64,000 nt of DNA, from positions 15,988,501 through 16,052,500 of the forward strand of contig JAILWY010000001.1 of NCBI GenBank assembly GCA_022113835.1, in the 5' to 3' direction. Positions within the stretch are counted from its first letter, which is position 1. Each line of letters begins with the position of its first letter. Positions 1-13,231 of this stretch are shown piece after piece. The notes below the pieces were generated by a model. It worked only from the letters and a program-made list of their open reading frames with translations, did not search any database and had not been told where the DNA came from. The stretch is from Atopsyche davidsoni (lineage: Eukaryota > Arthropoda > Insecta > Trichoptera > Hydrobiosidae). The translations under genes were made by a program, and so were the position numbers.

Positions 1-1206
1 TGAGACCTTGGAAGTAATACGCACCCATATAAATAGTTCGCAGGCAGAACCAGTCGCGATCGGTGGCTGGAATAACAGGGCAGGTGTCATTGCATGGACA
101 ACTTTCCAGTTTTATGTTTAATTTTAATTAAGTCGCGTTGAACTGTGGTCTTCATATTTATTTCACGAGAGTTCGCCAGGGTTTTGGAGATGAATTGTAG
201 AAATGACTGGGTATTTTATAGGTTATTTAGCGTGCATTGACATTGCTTGTGTCGACACAAATACATTTCAAAATTATCACAATTATTATCTAAATAATAA
301 AAGAATATATATTTTGGATTCATAGGCTTCACTTGTCTAATGTCATTAGGATGTGCCCACCTTTTGTTAGTCTGTTTCTCTCAAGCCTGCGGGCTACTTG
401 TGACGTAATCAAGCTAATATCACGCCAAATTCATATGGTTATGCGACTTTGGTCGAATCACCTAATACTGCTTTTCGCCTAACAGGTATTAACGTACTTA
501 GTACTCCTGCGCCAGAATGTTAATTAACTTATTTCCAAGGCCAGGACATAAACTTTTCAATTTCTAGTTTACGCACACGCATTATATAATAACAAATATA
601 CGCACCTCAAATATACACATTTGAAGGTCATTTGGTTGGTTTGTCGCCATTTTAATTCCTGTCCTGACACGTTATTCAAATTAACTTTATTAGGCTCATC
701 TCTGCTTCAGCTGGGTCAAATCTGTAAGTATCGATACTTATTGTTTTTTTTTATTAGTTAAATCATCAACAAACCGGGTATGGCGTGATCGTTCGCAACA
801 ACCTGATCGTTTTGCCCAGTTCAAGTCACTGCATATATTTAAGCCTTACTCACACATCTACAACATGATAATTACTTCATGATTTATAATAGTTGACGTA
901 AACATAGTTGAGAGCACTCGGTTACTGAGTGGATGAGTCATCTCTCTTGGAACTTGGATTGTAAAATCGCCGTCTTTTGAATGCAGACATGTGGTGGAAC
1001 TCCATCTATGACCTTCACGGTGCAAGGTCATTGGTAATTCTACGCTCTAGAATTTCGCACTTGTATCAATCCCACTTCATTCGTAAGGTTGTTATTTTTC
1101 TTAACTCTATGTGTATGAGAACAGTGTGCAAAAACGTTTTGAGATAAGCAAGAACACTTATGTTCGTAGGCTATTGCAGCTGTTTCTAGATGATGTTTCT
1201 TTTTGG

Positions 1207-1253
1207 GTGTTGAGCTGCTTGAAAAATTTCAGTCCTCCGACGTTTTGGTCCCC
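1207..1253 (+). repeat. Short dispersed repeat, copy 1
   Basis: TTGAGCTGCTTGAAAAATTT then CAGTCCTCCGACGTTTTGG. It recurs near 20.7 kb (same orientation) and 59.9 kb (inverted). Confidence 0.65.
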
Positions 1254-4200
1254 ATATATGTATCAACAATATTTCGTTGTACAATTGTAGTTATGACGGC
1301 ACACTACTCTTTAAACATAAAATATATAATATAAACAATAAAACTTACTTAATATGTTTGTGAAAATTCATATAATTTTGGTGTTAGGTCATACAAATTG
1401 CGTATATATTGGAGATAAAAATTGCGTATTTAAAATTAAAGTAGGCGTTGAATCGCTAATAAAAAGAATCGATAGTATGTTATCATTGATACATAGACCA
1501 ACAATATAGGCGACGCCAACGTTTGTAGCCATCTTTCAACTTAAAATAAATCATTTCTAGCATTATAAAAATAATGAATATTTACAACACCCCTGTTCAA
1601 ATACACACAACAAAAGAGAAAATAACTCTTATGCGGGCCTAGACTCTCCAAGTCTAGTTAAACACGAGATGAAATTCACAGGAAGTCTTTTCACTCTGAA
1701 TCTTAGATTTTTATTTCCCCTAGTTTTGGAACGTTTTTGTACGAGAAACAAAATAAAAACCACTAGACTGAAATGATTTTTGTTTTAAAATTAATATTTT
1801 TGTGTAAATATATTTTAATATGCATTTCCTGTTAATAAAAACATCAACTCTACATTTACATAAATATAACAAGGTTGCCAATGTTGGCCATACAAAAACC
1901 GGTATTTTTGCATGATCTGCACTAGACGCGTCGTTTATTTAGCAATATCAAACATTCTCATAAAAAAATATCATACAAACTCTGAGTTATTTAAGCATTC
2001 ATAAAAATCTTTTGGTGTGCATAAAAGAAAGTGAAAATATATGTTTCAGTACACTGAAAATCTTGGAACTTTGTATTAACCGTAGTTTTAATGGCAATAT
2101 TTAATTATAACTTATGCTAAGTACAATAGTGGTTATAATTAATTAATTTGCTCTGTTTTTTGATAACACAATCGCACAATCACGACTTTATTGTGCAGTT
2201 TAATTAAATAAGATATTTAATTAAAATAATTATCGAATTTTTCTTTTAGCGTCGATACTTTTTATAATATAATATATGCATTGTTTATGCTGTATATCCA
2301 ATATGTGTATTACAATAACACGCACACAATAAACAAATCTTCATTGTTTTATAAAAACAAAAAAAAGTATTACAGTCTTTGCAGGGTCGTAATTTAAGTA
2401 CATTTAAGTAAAGAATGGTTTAAAGATGTCATAACTTTAAGTAAGGCCAGTTTTTGCTTTATGATTTCACAGTTCTTTAGGCTTACGAGGCGTGAATCTA
2501 TATAATAAAAGCAAGCTATAACTTTTTTCAACCATAAAAACAGATGCTTTAGTAAATGACTTTGAATGAGACAGCAGATGTCTGGTTTAGTTCCTAGGGG
2601 TCACATATTTTGTATAAGTATCAAAGGAAATACAACAGCTGTCCCAATATTCGAGTTTGAGTATAGAGTGCTAGATTTATTTGTGTTTTATTTGTATATA
2701 ACACGTTAGTAAATTTACCTTGGTAAGTAAACGATGTGATATTTATTTAATCAAATAATCATAACGTAATTTGAGGAAACAGTACTTCATTAATATTCTA
2801 AATTTGTAGATTATACATCATGAATACGAAACAATAAAATATTTTATTAATGGATGTTTAATATCACACGGACTTATATTTTATTCGATTCAGGCGTATT
2901 TCATGGGTAAATGATTCACTCGTCAAACGACGATATAAATATTCAAATATTTTTCGACATAAATCTGGAATCCGAAGCTTTGTCTCTTCGCTTTATTAGC
3001 TCGAGCTCGAAACTGATCAGGAATTTTAATTGCTACATGCAAGTATGTCTTCGATGAGATATTCTACTCACAAATGGTAGCATTTAGTTTATGACTTAAT
3101 TTAGAGCAATTATTAGCATATATATAGATTTATATATATCACAAGAAAATGTATTTGAATACAACGCTATAATACATAACTCTAAAATTTAAACCGAAAA
3201 AATATCTCACTAGCGTCGATACCAATGGTTCTACTATATGTTATAAAGTCTTCACTTGATAGTTTGAATAAATGTATATAAATCCTTAGAGTAAATGGCG
3301 TGTATTTTTTTATGTTGCGATAATTATCCACTTAGGTAGAGGTCTTATTTTGCAAGGATTTACCGAATATGGCAGGCGGTCATTATATCTGTTCATATTT
3401 GTTAAAATTAATTTGACCTTATGGTGGTTTTGAGAGTATGTCTGGGTCGGCAGCTGTGTCAGGGGGAATGCTTTTTGCGAATGTCGTCCTAAAGCATTAG
3501 CAGACCGGTATTGAAAATCGTCTGGCAGTTTGATAAGTTAAGCCCGGACTGAACGTACAAATAAATTGAAATTTAAAGCATGGCACAAATACTGAGATTT
3601 CATGTTATTGAGATTTTTTTTATGACTGATTAAAATTTAAAAATGCAATGATCAGATGTTCGTGTATATGTATACCTTTTTAGAAATGCCGCACACAGTT
3701 AAATCGCACGATTTTCTTAAACTTTATATTTGAACTACTAGGAGACGAAATCACACCACCGTAATATTGCAGTAAATATTGACTATATTCGCCGACTTAT
3801 AATCACAATTGCCTATGTTCTCTTTATTACGGGGTTCGTGAAGTTTTCTGTTTAAACCAATATATCTGATGATTTTAGATAAGCAATCGATAATCTTACC
3901 GCTGAGCCAACAAAGTTAAGAATTTTTGTGTATCAAGGGTGTAGTTTTTGTACAGTTTATTTATAAAACAATCTGAAAGTATGAACTGAATGAAAGTTGA
4001 TAAATTTAATAACTATTTTTGTGTGATCTATTTTGAAAACACTCTGTATCTGGTATTTCAATTATATAATGATTAGTATTGTTTTCAGAGATCGGTGAAT
4101 AATGTACGAGATAATTTAAATTACAAGTTAAATTATCTACTCTTAATCACTACTAAGCCTTGAACTGAATACAGGTTCGCATATTTGGTAATTTTAATTA

Positions 4201-4767
4201 GTATGATTCCCCGATATGTTTTTCCACAACAGACTGGTTCAATTTGAAATACTATGTATTTAAACAATAGATACGAATAACCGTATGGCCTAGAAATATC
4301 GATCATTTGTGATTATGAGCCCGTTCGATTTTAAGGGGTTTTTGAGTCCCATTGATAGGGATTTTGTTTCACTACTTTTAATCTATCAGTTTTCTTTACA
4401 AATAAATGATTACATTTTACTAATAGGCTTAGTAAGAAAAAGTCGGCATGCTAAGAGAAAAAAGTGTACAATTTTTCAAATCAACTTCAATCAAGTTGAA
4501 AGCCAATTATAGCCCTCTAATAAGTTGGTTAAATGAAATATTGATTTCAACTTTCAAACTTTACTGAAACTGAAAAAAATATTCTAGAAGTAATTATAAA
4601 CCTCCCACCCTCATTGTACATATATTTAGTTTAACGTATCAATATAAAGCATGCCCTTATAATTATACGGGGATTTTTAAAATTTCCACAAATTAAATGT
4701 CGATTCGTCTACCCAACCAAATCTAGGCATCAAATAAGCTAGTTTGTGGTAAAAAGAAATTCCATAT

Positions 4768-4939
4768 TAATGATATGGGTAACTTTTTGTACTTTCTTCA
4801 CGTTGAGTTTATTATAGTTTTAGCATGACTTGGTCATCATCAGATGCAGAACAAAACTGGTCTGTTGGTCGAAACTAGTCATACTAAAACTGTAATAAAC
4901 TCAACGTGAAGAAAGTATAAAAAGTTACCCATATCATTA
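4768..4939. mobile_element. Foldback MITE with 63-bp inverted arms
   Basis: Arms 4768-4830 and 4877-4939 are inverted copies of each other over 63 bp with only a few mismatches, separated by a 46-bp loop. The loop-side sequence holds CATCATCAG on the + strand and GGTCGAAAC at 4868-4876. These look like the two halves of a hammerhead-type core (CTGATGA and CGAAAC) on opposite strands, as if two inverted copies of a longer repeat were joined inside that motif. Confidence 0.75.
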
Positions 4940-5463
4940 AATAAAATGGATCTTCATCAATAACACTTCACTAGCTTCATATTTTTTATAGTGATTCGCT
5001 TTTCAATCATTACGCATATAAGCGTTAAGAATTTTATGTCTTAAAATATCTTGTTGCCGTTTGGTTGTCGTGTCCGTTGTATACAACGGAGTATTACTAA
5101 TCAAACCCGCATGTCGTGGGTTTCCGTGTAGTATTGAAATGTAGTTGTTTTGGTGTGATATTTTTGTCCGTTAGGTAATCTTGACATCTATTTCAATATT
5201 GACTTTCAATGTCAAGTCGCTGACCACGTCCGGGCGGTGTATCATATGCTGAGCGGTCCGGGGCTCACGTGCCGCGGAAGATGAATTTCGCTAGAAATAA
5301 TAGCCTTGTTTAACATTTCAGGCGTCTATTTTGGGCGTGTATTCCTATTCGTCCACAGTGGAAATAGTCGGCCGCCCACAACTCCAGATGTGCCCAACAT
5401 CTGCACGAGCGTCGTACTTTGAACAATAAATTATGTTAAGCTTTATTTAATATTTTTGAAAAA

Positions 5464-5602
5464 AATACTTGAGTGTTCCACATGTTCGTTTTTATTTGTG
5501 ACCGGTTTCGCCAACCTTTCACGTTGGATTTTTCAAGTATTTTATTCAAAAATATTAAAATGGAATTCCACCAAGTACTCTATGTCAAAAATATTGAATT
5601 TC
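5464..5602. repeat. Dispersed repeat family, short copy (Penelope-like end?)
   Basis: Starts AATACTTGAGTG, continues through the GTGACCGGTTTCGCCAACC motif shared with 28.75 kb and 29.25 kb, then passes directly into TCAAGTATTTTATTC and the flank containing ATTCCACCAAGTACTC. Compared with the 28723-29374 copy, nearly all of the interior and the second arm have been lost. On the minus strand it carries stem II (CCAAC/GTTGG) plus CGAAAC of a hammerhead-like core. Inferred: a deletion derivative of the same element. Confidence 0.65.
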
Positions 5603-6732
5603 TTAAACTTTATTTAGTTATTATTGTAGCTCCAAATGGAGGTAAGCTGTTTAATTACGTAACACATGTTAACCATTTATTATGTAAAGTACGTGTATGC
5701 GGATACAATTCTTGATTTGCATTTTTATACAAAAACTGTTTTAATTTAAATGATTAGCGCAATGATCTTGAGAGCTTACAAAAAAAAACAAAAATAACCG
5801 CAAAGGTGTTGTTGCGAATCGCACCTGCGCGGAGAAATATCGTTTAGTGTATGCATTAATTACCTCTAAAAAAAGCAACTAGCTTATTTGTAATAGCACT
5901 TTGGTTTTGTGTATTGTACGTTTATACGGCTATTTATTGTCTTCTCGTGAAAATTTATTTATTTACGTGTTGAGAATTCTTACCTTGTTGAAAGTCGCTG
6001 CATACACAAGCGTGTGTAATAATGGACTTCGGGAAATACTAAAATAAACCAGAGTTTGGCAATAGTGATCCAAAATAACCGCCGACCCACTCGAGCCGAG
6101 GTGACTTGGTCCGGCTGTTGTAGGAAACACTCTTCCAAAATACATCTTCGCATAATTCTCGATACACAATACCTTGAATATTTATTTATTAGTTCTTTGA
6201 ACTTAATGTTTATTGTGTACGAAGATCTTCACGGCAATAACAACCATTCGGCGTTTGATAATATTGATATTTTTGAATATTTATAAGTTTTGATTTCGAC
6301 GCGTCGAATATCATTTATAAACAAATATTATTTTAATGTTTAAAAGTAAAGACGGAAATCCTACGTGTGTTCAAAAGTCTGATTTAAGTGTAGACTAGGA
6401 ACTTAGCCTCCATGAAATCTATGACTAAAAACAGGTCCATCGTGGGACTTATGAACTGCTTTATGGGGAAAGCAGAGTTCAGGGGCTCGCAACCTTCAGG
6501 ACGTGTTTGAAATTTTTTTTACACAATTGTGATTGTAAGGTCGTTTGCCTTACGCTGCCAGATTTAATTGATGGAAGAAATATGTATTATTTAGCTTTAT
6601 CAATATTACATTGATTAAGATATAAAAAAAGAAAGTATTATATTGTATTTTTTTAATTAGGTGCCCGGTTTATGTTGTTGATTAAAAAAAACTTTTATTA
6701 GAAAAACTTTTTGAACTATTGTGAATATTTGA

Positions 6733-6795
6733 AGTGGTCTTCACCCGGAACCTTTTGATTAAGAGTCTACGGTCTAACCACCGAGCCAACAAGCC
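6733..6795 (-). repeat. tRNA-derived SINE-like relic
   Basis: On the minus strand GTTGGCTCGGTGGTTAGAC resembles an RNA polymerase III box A. It is followed about 30 nt later by GGTTCCGGGT, a decayed box B. The similar box A-like string GTTGGCTCAGCGGTAAG occurs on the minus strand near 3900, suggesting a family. Confidence 0.45.
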
Positions 6796-7539
6796 ATTGT
6801 TGATTATTTTAATATTTGGTATATTGCTGCATATTTTTAAAACTTTTTTATTGAAAAAATAATAGCTGTAATGTGGAAGAAATACTTACGAAACGTCATT
6901 CAGACAATACGCGCGAGCTCAATTCCCTAGAGTTATTCCCATTCACAAAATTTGCTGCTCCGTTTTTTATTATATTATACATGCCGCTGTAAAATATACA
7001 GGCCATTAAGAAATAAATTGTTTTTAAAGTACTGTTATGATGAAATCCCGCAGGGATATTTCCGCTCTGCAGAATTTTAAACATAAATCGCCGGTTTTAG
7101 TGCAACCGAGAAAACTATAAACGCAACAATTTGGACTGAATTCAACGAAAATGCTTACAATGTCAGTACAGGCGTATGTAGCCGCGGTAAAGTTTTCACG
7201 AAAATAAATTTCACACATCCAGATATTTTGTTGCTGGCAATAAAACAAGGATATGCTTTACACATCCCATATAACCCTATTGCGAGGAGAAACGAAAGGA
7301 TAGTATGTCGAACATATTAATCTTTTACGATAATTTGGAGTCTCCGTTGAACCGATACTCCAGGAATACGTTGAATTATATGTACGTCTTGTAGTCTTTA
7401 CATACAAGGTCGATTTTGGTAACGTTCACTGCAGATTCTTTCAAGTCCCGAAAAAAGCGTGATATATAGAGTATGGTGCAAAAATATCTAACTGAAAACA
7501 TTGTCATATCTGTGGAATTCAGGAGCGCGCAGATTACGG

Positions 7540-7770
7540 AAGCGAAGTTGCAACGGGGCGACTATCCTCAGGTCGTTGTTTCTGCGCCTTCTCCAAGTTC
7601 TTCAAACTCAATTTTGCTTGTATCGCGAGTGCCGACTCGGCTGATTGTGAACGGGAGCTGAACGAGTTCCAGCCGTTGTTTAATTAATCACAAGTGTTCG
7701 CAAACACAACCCGACCAGGCCCTGCCGCGCGGGAAAACCTGGGGAGACAATCACCGCTCCTCGAGTACAG
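7540..7770. other. GC-richer non-coding island
   Basis: High-complexity sequence between AT-rich flanks, including TTTAATTAATCACAAGTG at its centre, a homeodomain-type AT core. Short open frames on both strands overlap and carry no recognisable domains. Possible conserved regulatory element. Confidence 0.25.
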
Positions 7771-8065
7771 GTGTAATGGAATGTTCGTGTCGCTTCCTCT
7801 AATTACAGCAATACAAAACAACACATCAATTTTATGGTTTATCAATTCGGATGTATCATTATGGTTGTTTATTTTATCAGGTGGTTTTACAGTCATTATT
7901 TAATCTAACTTTAGTTTAATTTACAAGGAGATACACATGTACTCTAGAAACATTTATTTTAAATTCTATAAATACATATTTATTACGAAATATACAGTGG
8001 TAATTCGTAAAATTTTACAAAACATATATTAAACTATAATTCATGTTAACAGTGCCTGTTTTCCT

Positions 8066-8077
8066 CCCCCCCCCCCC
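8066..8077. repeat. Poly(C) tract (12 C)
   Basis: Twelve consecutive C in an AT-rich stretch. A similar 11-C run lies at 19907-19917. Length calls in such tracts are error-prone. Confidence 0.85.
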
Positions 8078-8511
8078 TGAAAAAAAGTTAATAAAGTAGT
8101 TATTTTGACTATTTTTCCCAATAAAAAATCTTTATCTACTGTTTTATTGATATTCATGTGTTTATAATTAATTTAAAAATTTTAGTTTACAATTTTAAAG
8201 ATTAGCTCCCCTAGCTTATAAATCAAGTTAAACCGCCATCAATACATTATATTTATGAGTTCTCATAGTTGTCTTCTGATAATAGACCAATAATAGCCGA
8301 AAGCACATTAACGTGATAAACTGAAGCAAATATTATCTTGGCATTAATTCTGGAATCATCAGACGAATTCAATTACCATTCATTAATTGCGCATTAATAA
8401 TTCCGTGGCCGGGGGCGGGGGTAGAGGGTTGGGGGTCAAAGAGCCGGGACTTGCCTCCAGGTCTGCGGCTCACCAGTCAAGGGCGAGGGGATCAACCCCG
8501 AGCCATAGGCT

Positions 8512-8519
8512 TGACGTCA
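8512..8519. promoter_or_regulatory. Perfect CRE-like octamer TGACGTCA
   Basis: Full palindromic CREB/ATF-type site in a GC-rich patch of the upstream intron. Sequence match only. Confidence 0.25.
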
Positions 8520-8785
8520 GAACGTGGTAATACACCTGAATAGTGTAAACTCAATGGAATAACACCAAAGAGATTCAAGGAATCTCAAAAGGGTTCTACT
8601 AATAGGTTATTTTGAGTTTGCGATATCGTCAGTCTTAAAATGTCATAACTCGATAGTAGTGCTCACTCAAACTAAAATACAATTATTTACACCGTAACCT
8701 TCTCGGTGTTATATTCAAATGTAACATAAAGTAATATTAAAAAGAAAAAAAACCGCGTGAATAAATCGCATGGAATATTAATTTG

Positions 8786-8862
8786 CGGTGTAGTTCAAGG
8801 GTAACCACAGTTGCTTACCGGCAAAGCCTTAGCCGGCAAGCAACTGTCACGAGCTCGAATCT
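8786..8862 (+). repeat. tRNA-like SINE relic with an enlarged anticodon-arm hairpin
   Basis: TAGTTCAAGGGTAACCA is box A-like and GAGCTCGAATC is box B-like. Between them lies a hairpin with 16-bp arms (8807-8822 and 8832-8847, one mismatch) around a 9-nt loop. This fits a tRNA-derived unit, perhaps Gly-like, with an extended anticodon arm. No cloverleaf closes cleanly, so it is not a working tRNA. Confidence 0.45.
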
Positions 8863-9240
8863 ATAAGAAGAAATGCTATTTTTTAAATTCTGTCATATAT
8901 GTGAACTGTTAACAGATTCAAAAGCAATGAGATCATTATAAAAAAAAGGATTTTTACAAACTACAATGCAAATATCGGAGATATGATAAGTCGAATACAG
9001 CCGCTGTTGTGTGTTAGTGATTACATAGTACACGTTATTGATCATGGAAATTGAGTCTTCGCATGAAAATGAGTTATATTGATTTTCTATCGATATATTT
9101 TTTAGAATGTTTAATTCGCTAACGCAATGATTTTTATTTTTAAATTCAAAATAACTTTTTTTTATTTATAAATTAAAGAAATTCCACCAAAATGAATTTA
9201 AAAAAATTAGTACGTGGCTTGGAAAAGTTGGATTGAAGTA

Positions 9241-9290
9241 TTCAATATTTTTGACAGAGAGTACTTGGTGCAATTCCATTTTAATATTTT
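9241..9290 (-). repeat. Fragment of the dispersed repeat family (flank module)
   Basis: Inverted relative to the 5.5 and 29.3 kb copies. It carries the module TTTGACAGAGAGTACTTGG followed by AATTCCATTTTAATATTTT. Only this module is recognisable; the arm with the ribozyme-like core is missing. Confidence 0.6.
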
Positions 9291-10058
9291 AAATTTTGAA
9301 GTAAGATTGCTCTTCATTGTTTCCTTATTGTATTTAAAATAAAAACGAGGTCTTGCCAACGTTTTTTGTACGTTGAAATTTATGTTCTACATTGGTTTCG
9401 TTTTCATTTCAGTATAAAATATATCTGCTAAGACTCCGTGACAGTAGCAAATCTCGCGCTGAAAGAAGGCTTTCTGAATCCGCAGAGTTTCTAAAAATCT
9501 GGCATTTGAAACATTTCACTACCTCTATACATGAGAATTCTCTAGAAATATATAAAAGTATTGCGCGGCTTTCACTATCGTTCTTACGTGGAGGTTATTT
9601 ACAAAATAAATCACTGTATATTGATAATAAAATGTGTTTGTAGGTTTCGGGGGCCTTTGTTATAATAAACACTGTGTTCTCGGGTGATAAAACGTAGTAT
9701 TAATATAACAAAAAAATACCTCACACATTGAACTTATCAACGTATTTTTATAATTACAGAACTTTTTAAATAAAGTAATTTCACTTTGGAATTGAGTGCT
9801 GAAAATATGTATTATAGTTAGTTGTTTTCAAATAACATTGATTTTTTTATTTGATGCGATTTTTCATGGTTTTTTATTTTATTACGTATAAAGAATTTTC
9901 GTCTTGCCGGTAGAAAATAGAACTCACGGCCAAAGTGCGCTCAAGAGATATGTTTCGATTGCGGGCTACATCCATACTTAACATTAACGAGCCTGGGTAC
10001 AGATCAAAATGACGCGTTTGTAAAAAAAAAATCGTTCATCTTGACTCTTTAGCTTTAA

Positions 10059-10299
10059 CCCTTTGAACACCGGACTTTTTTTTTTTGTTTGTTTTTTTTT
10101 TAATTTAACAATGTGAATACGTCCGAATGGCAGCAATTACTTTGCAAAACTGACAAAAAAGGTTTATACCTGCTCTAATACGCACCTAGACTTCTTATAG
10201 GGTAAACAATAAAAGGTGCACTATGGCGACCTATAGTCGCCAACGGAGTTACAAAGGAATTTACCATGTCGACACATTGTCGCAACGGAGTGGAAAGTG
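10059..10299. mobile_element. piggyBac-like MITE (241 bp, TTAA target duplication)
   Basis: TTAA at 10055-10058 and again at 10300-10303 flanks the element. The ends are CCCTTTGAACACCG and, inverted, CACTTTCCACTCCG: imperfect terminal repeats with the CCCTTT-type start seen in piggyBac ends. A hairpin GGCGAC-CTATA-GTCGCC (10225-10241) lies inside. There is no coding capacity, so it is a non-autonomous element. Confidence 0.75.
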
Positions 10300-10429
10300 T
10301 TAAATGTCAGACTGTGAATGCATATTGTGAATGATAAATCATATTATTATAGTAATTTTTCATTTTATAAACCGCCCACAAACAACATTGACACTAACGG
10401 CAACAATATTGTCTGCTCGTGAAGGTGCC

Positions 10430-10620
10430 CGCGGGGCGCCATAATTCGGCCTGATCCCTTGATCGGTGTCTTTAAGCTGCCGCTTACAATAAATAAGGCT
10501 GCGAGGGGCTTATATCAGGGGTCCGGGTCGGGACGCGGTTCGTTCAACACCACTCATCTCTGCTCCCTCCACCCGCCGAGGGCTCGTTCATCAAAAAGGA
10601 ACCCAATTTCACACCTAGAG
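10430..10620. other. GC-rich island sharing a 16-mer with 51.74 kb
   Basis: Contains CTTTAAGCTGCCGCTT (10470-10485), found identically at 51739-51754 in another GC-richer patch. The open frame here has no recognisable product. Possible paired regulatory modules. Confidence 0.3.
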
Positions 10621-12879
10621 CAAAGACTAAGTGTGCTGGCAACCTGTGTTATATCAATTTACCAAAAATATGCATCATTTTTATGTTTTTAAGGTTTGAG
10701 ATTGTATTTGGCTGGAGGTCTCGATTCAAACGGTTTTTTAGGTTATCTGGTACATTTACACTTATTGTTTCTCCTGGGTTGATTTTAATTTTAAAACAAA
10801 TGCTGATTTTGAGAGGAAAAATAATATGTATCATAAGGAATAATAGTTAAATAAGCATTTCAGAGAAAAGATATTCCATGTAAATGTGTTCAGAATATAA
10901 CTTAATTCAATTAAAAAATTTAAACTTAATATTTCACACAAAAGAATTCTCATATGCTGATTGTGTGTTATTTTTGAAGTGCTTTGTAATAATAATTAAA
11001 TTGTCACGTTAAGTCGGTTGTTCACTAAATTGTAAAATAATCAATGTTCTGCTATGAATTTAAACTGAATTAGGTGCTAAGCAATGTAAGTATATGTATG
11101 AATATTTTTTGAATAATGAATTTATTTAAAAAATAATTTTTATGTTAATATGCTCACTACATTTGGAACCGAATGTGACTAATTATGCCCATTTTTGACG
11201 CTAGAAGTCTAGTCTAGTGTTAATTTTTTATAATCACATATACACTCCACGAAATAACTCCACATTACCTTGAAAAATAAAGCGGCATTACTGTTTGTGA
11301 AATCTTTTCATTATTCCGTGTTTGTGCGGCTATTCGAGAATATGACTTCTATATGGTAGATCCCGAATGGAAATGTGTACAGTTATTCTTAATAACTAGT
11401 TCTGATTTGAAAGCTACCTCTATCAAACCCATGCCATCAATGTTAATATTCAGCGAAATTACAGACATACTTGAATTTTGACTTCTCAGCCATAATGTTT
11501 TTGTTATTTCTACCCCTAAAGGTGAGACGAACCTCGTTAGCTTTGAAATGAAACGTAAACTACCCCAAATTGAATTATTTCAGTAGGTTATGTTGAATTC
11601 CAAAACAAAAGATTCAAACACATTCAACATTCCTGCGGGGGTTGTAATCTGTTGGGAATTCTTGTGCAAAAAAAATTAACAATAAAACATTTTACACATA
11701 CACACACGACAAAAACTATTTTTCTCTACCCCGAAAAAAATAAAACGCCCGTACTAAGTTATTATATAAATTAAAACGTTTATTTGTGTTGCTTTTTTTA
11801 ACAAAAAATATCGTCTGTACCAACTTGGTTGGGGTAACGTTTGAAATTTTATATTTCGCGTGCAAACATCTGTGAGTGTTTGCAAAAAACGGCGCTTTCG
11901 TCGTCAATATTTTAAATTTTGCCAAAGAATTTTATGAACTTCTAAAAAAGCTTTAGTTTTCCGCTTTCTGTTTGTTCAAGTACCTCATTAATTATAAAAC
12001 AGATATCCTTTCAGTTACCACCTGCTTTAAAATTAAAACTTATGGCTGTTAGTTATGTGAAGTTTTTCTAAATTAAATTATTTCATTAAAATCATTTTCC
12101 TATGTACATTAATAACGAATGTGTAAGTGGAGCTATTTACCGATATTCAAATTATATTTGTTCAACATTCAACTACTTTTCGTAAATTAATTTAATACAA
12201 TTGAAAAAAAAAATTGTTAAAAAGCATGTGAATTACAAACTATTCTTCTTTTTCGGGTGCCTCTCAGAAGAATTTTGCGACCATTTCCAAACAAACCAAC
12301 CAAATGAGTAAACTTTTAATTTTCAAAATCATGAAAACGGTATAGAAAAATATGGTGCTTTTTAACATATTGATAATCAATATTATCATAAATACAAAAA
12401 ATAAAAATAGTTTTTTTTATTTATAAGGTGATTCCATGAGCAGATATCACCCAATTTCAAATTATTGCGTAGGTTATTTATAAACTGCTTTTCATTGTAA
12501 GAGTTACGTCTCCAGCATTGCGAATGACAGACAGACATTCTAGCTTTCTTCTATTCTTTTTATACTGTGGGCCCCGGGCAGTGCTGTGGTACTACTCGTA
12601 CAGCAGGTCTTTAATTTTTATAAATAAATAAATATAACAATCGTGCACAATTCGTGAGGGGGGAGGGGGGTTTCCCAGGGAGCGCACTTTTCGCTGTTCC
12701 CCAGTCTGCCTCACCTCCCCTCTACATAGATAACCTGAGAAATATAAGTTTGTATCAACACTACCTAGCCTAAGAGAGAGTTTAAAAATAAACTGCTTCA
12801 CTAGGGTTTAAATACGGAAGCCCATTGTCGGGAAACAAGTGCGCTGCCCATATTTTTAAAAAGTTGCTTTTGTACTTTG

Positions 12880-13150
12880 AAGGCGACTGTCAGTCATAGT
12901 GACCTGAGATTCGACTTTTCGAGTTTCTTCCAGACGTCCCGTTGGCGCCAAGAGCTTCCCTGTCGTCCTGGTCGTGATCGATCATTCGGTGCCTCAGAGT
13001 GCAAACATCGGGCTGGTAGTGCGACCACCGGCTTGCATATTGTTATTGCTAATTTACGTGGCTTCCCCGAGCGGGGGTGGCGGCGGGCCCGACTGGGGCG
13101 CATGAATTATGTATTCATCCCCTGTGCCAGGTACCGCAGCGCGCGAAATA
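12880..13150. other. GC-rich island with an uninformative open frame
   Basis: Open frames exist on both strands (about 100 aa on +, 69 aa on -). The products are Arg-rich with no recognisable domain, and such frames are expected in GC-rich DNA. A perfect TGACGTCA lies just downstream at 13224. Confidence 0.3.
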
Positions 13151-13223
13151 AGGCTATTGTACTTCACAAAGGTATTTTTTAAATGTTCACGTACGTAGTA
13201 TTTTTTCAAGCGATTTTTAGCAA

Positions 13224-13231
13224 TGACGTCA
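13224..13231. promoter_or_regulatory. Perfect CRE-like octamer TGACGTCA
   Basis: Second perfect copy, at the edge of the 12.9-13.15 kb GC-rich island. Sequence match only. Confidence 0.25.

Noticed and set aside
12877..13182. 101-codon open frame
   Set aside because: Arg-rich, no domain, overlapped by a frame on the other strand; expected in GC-rich DNA.
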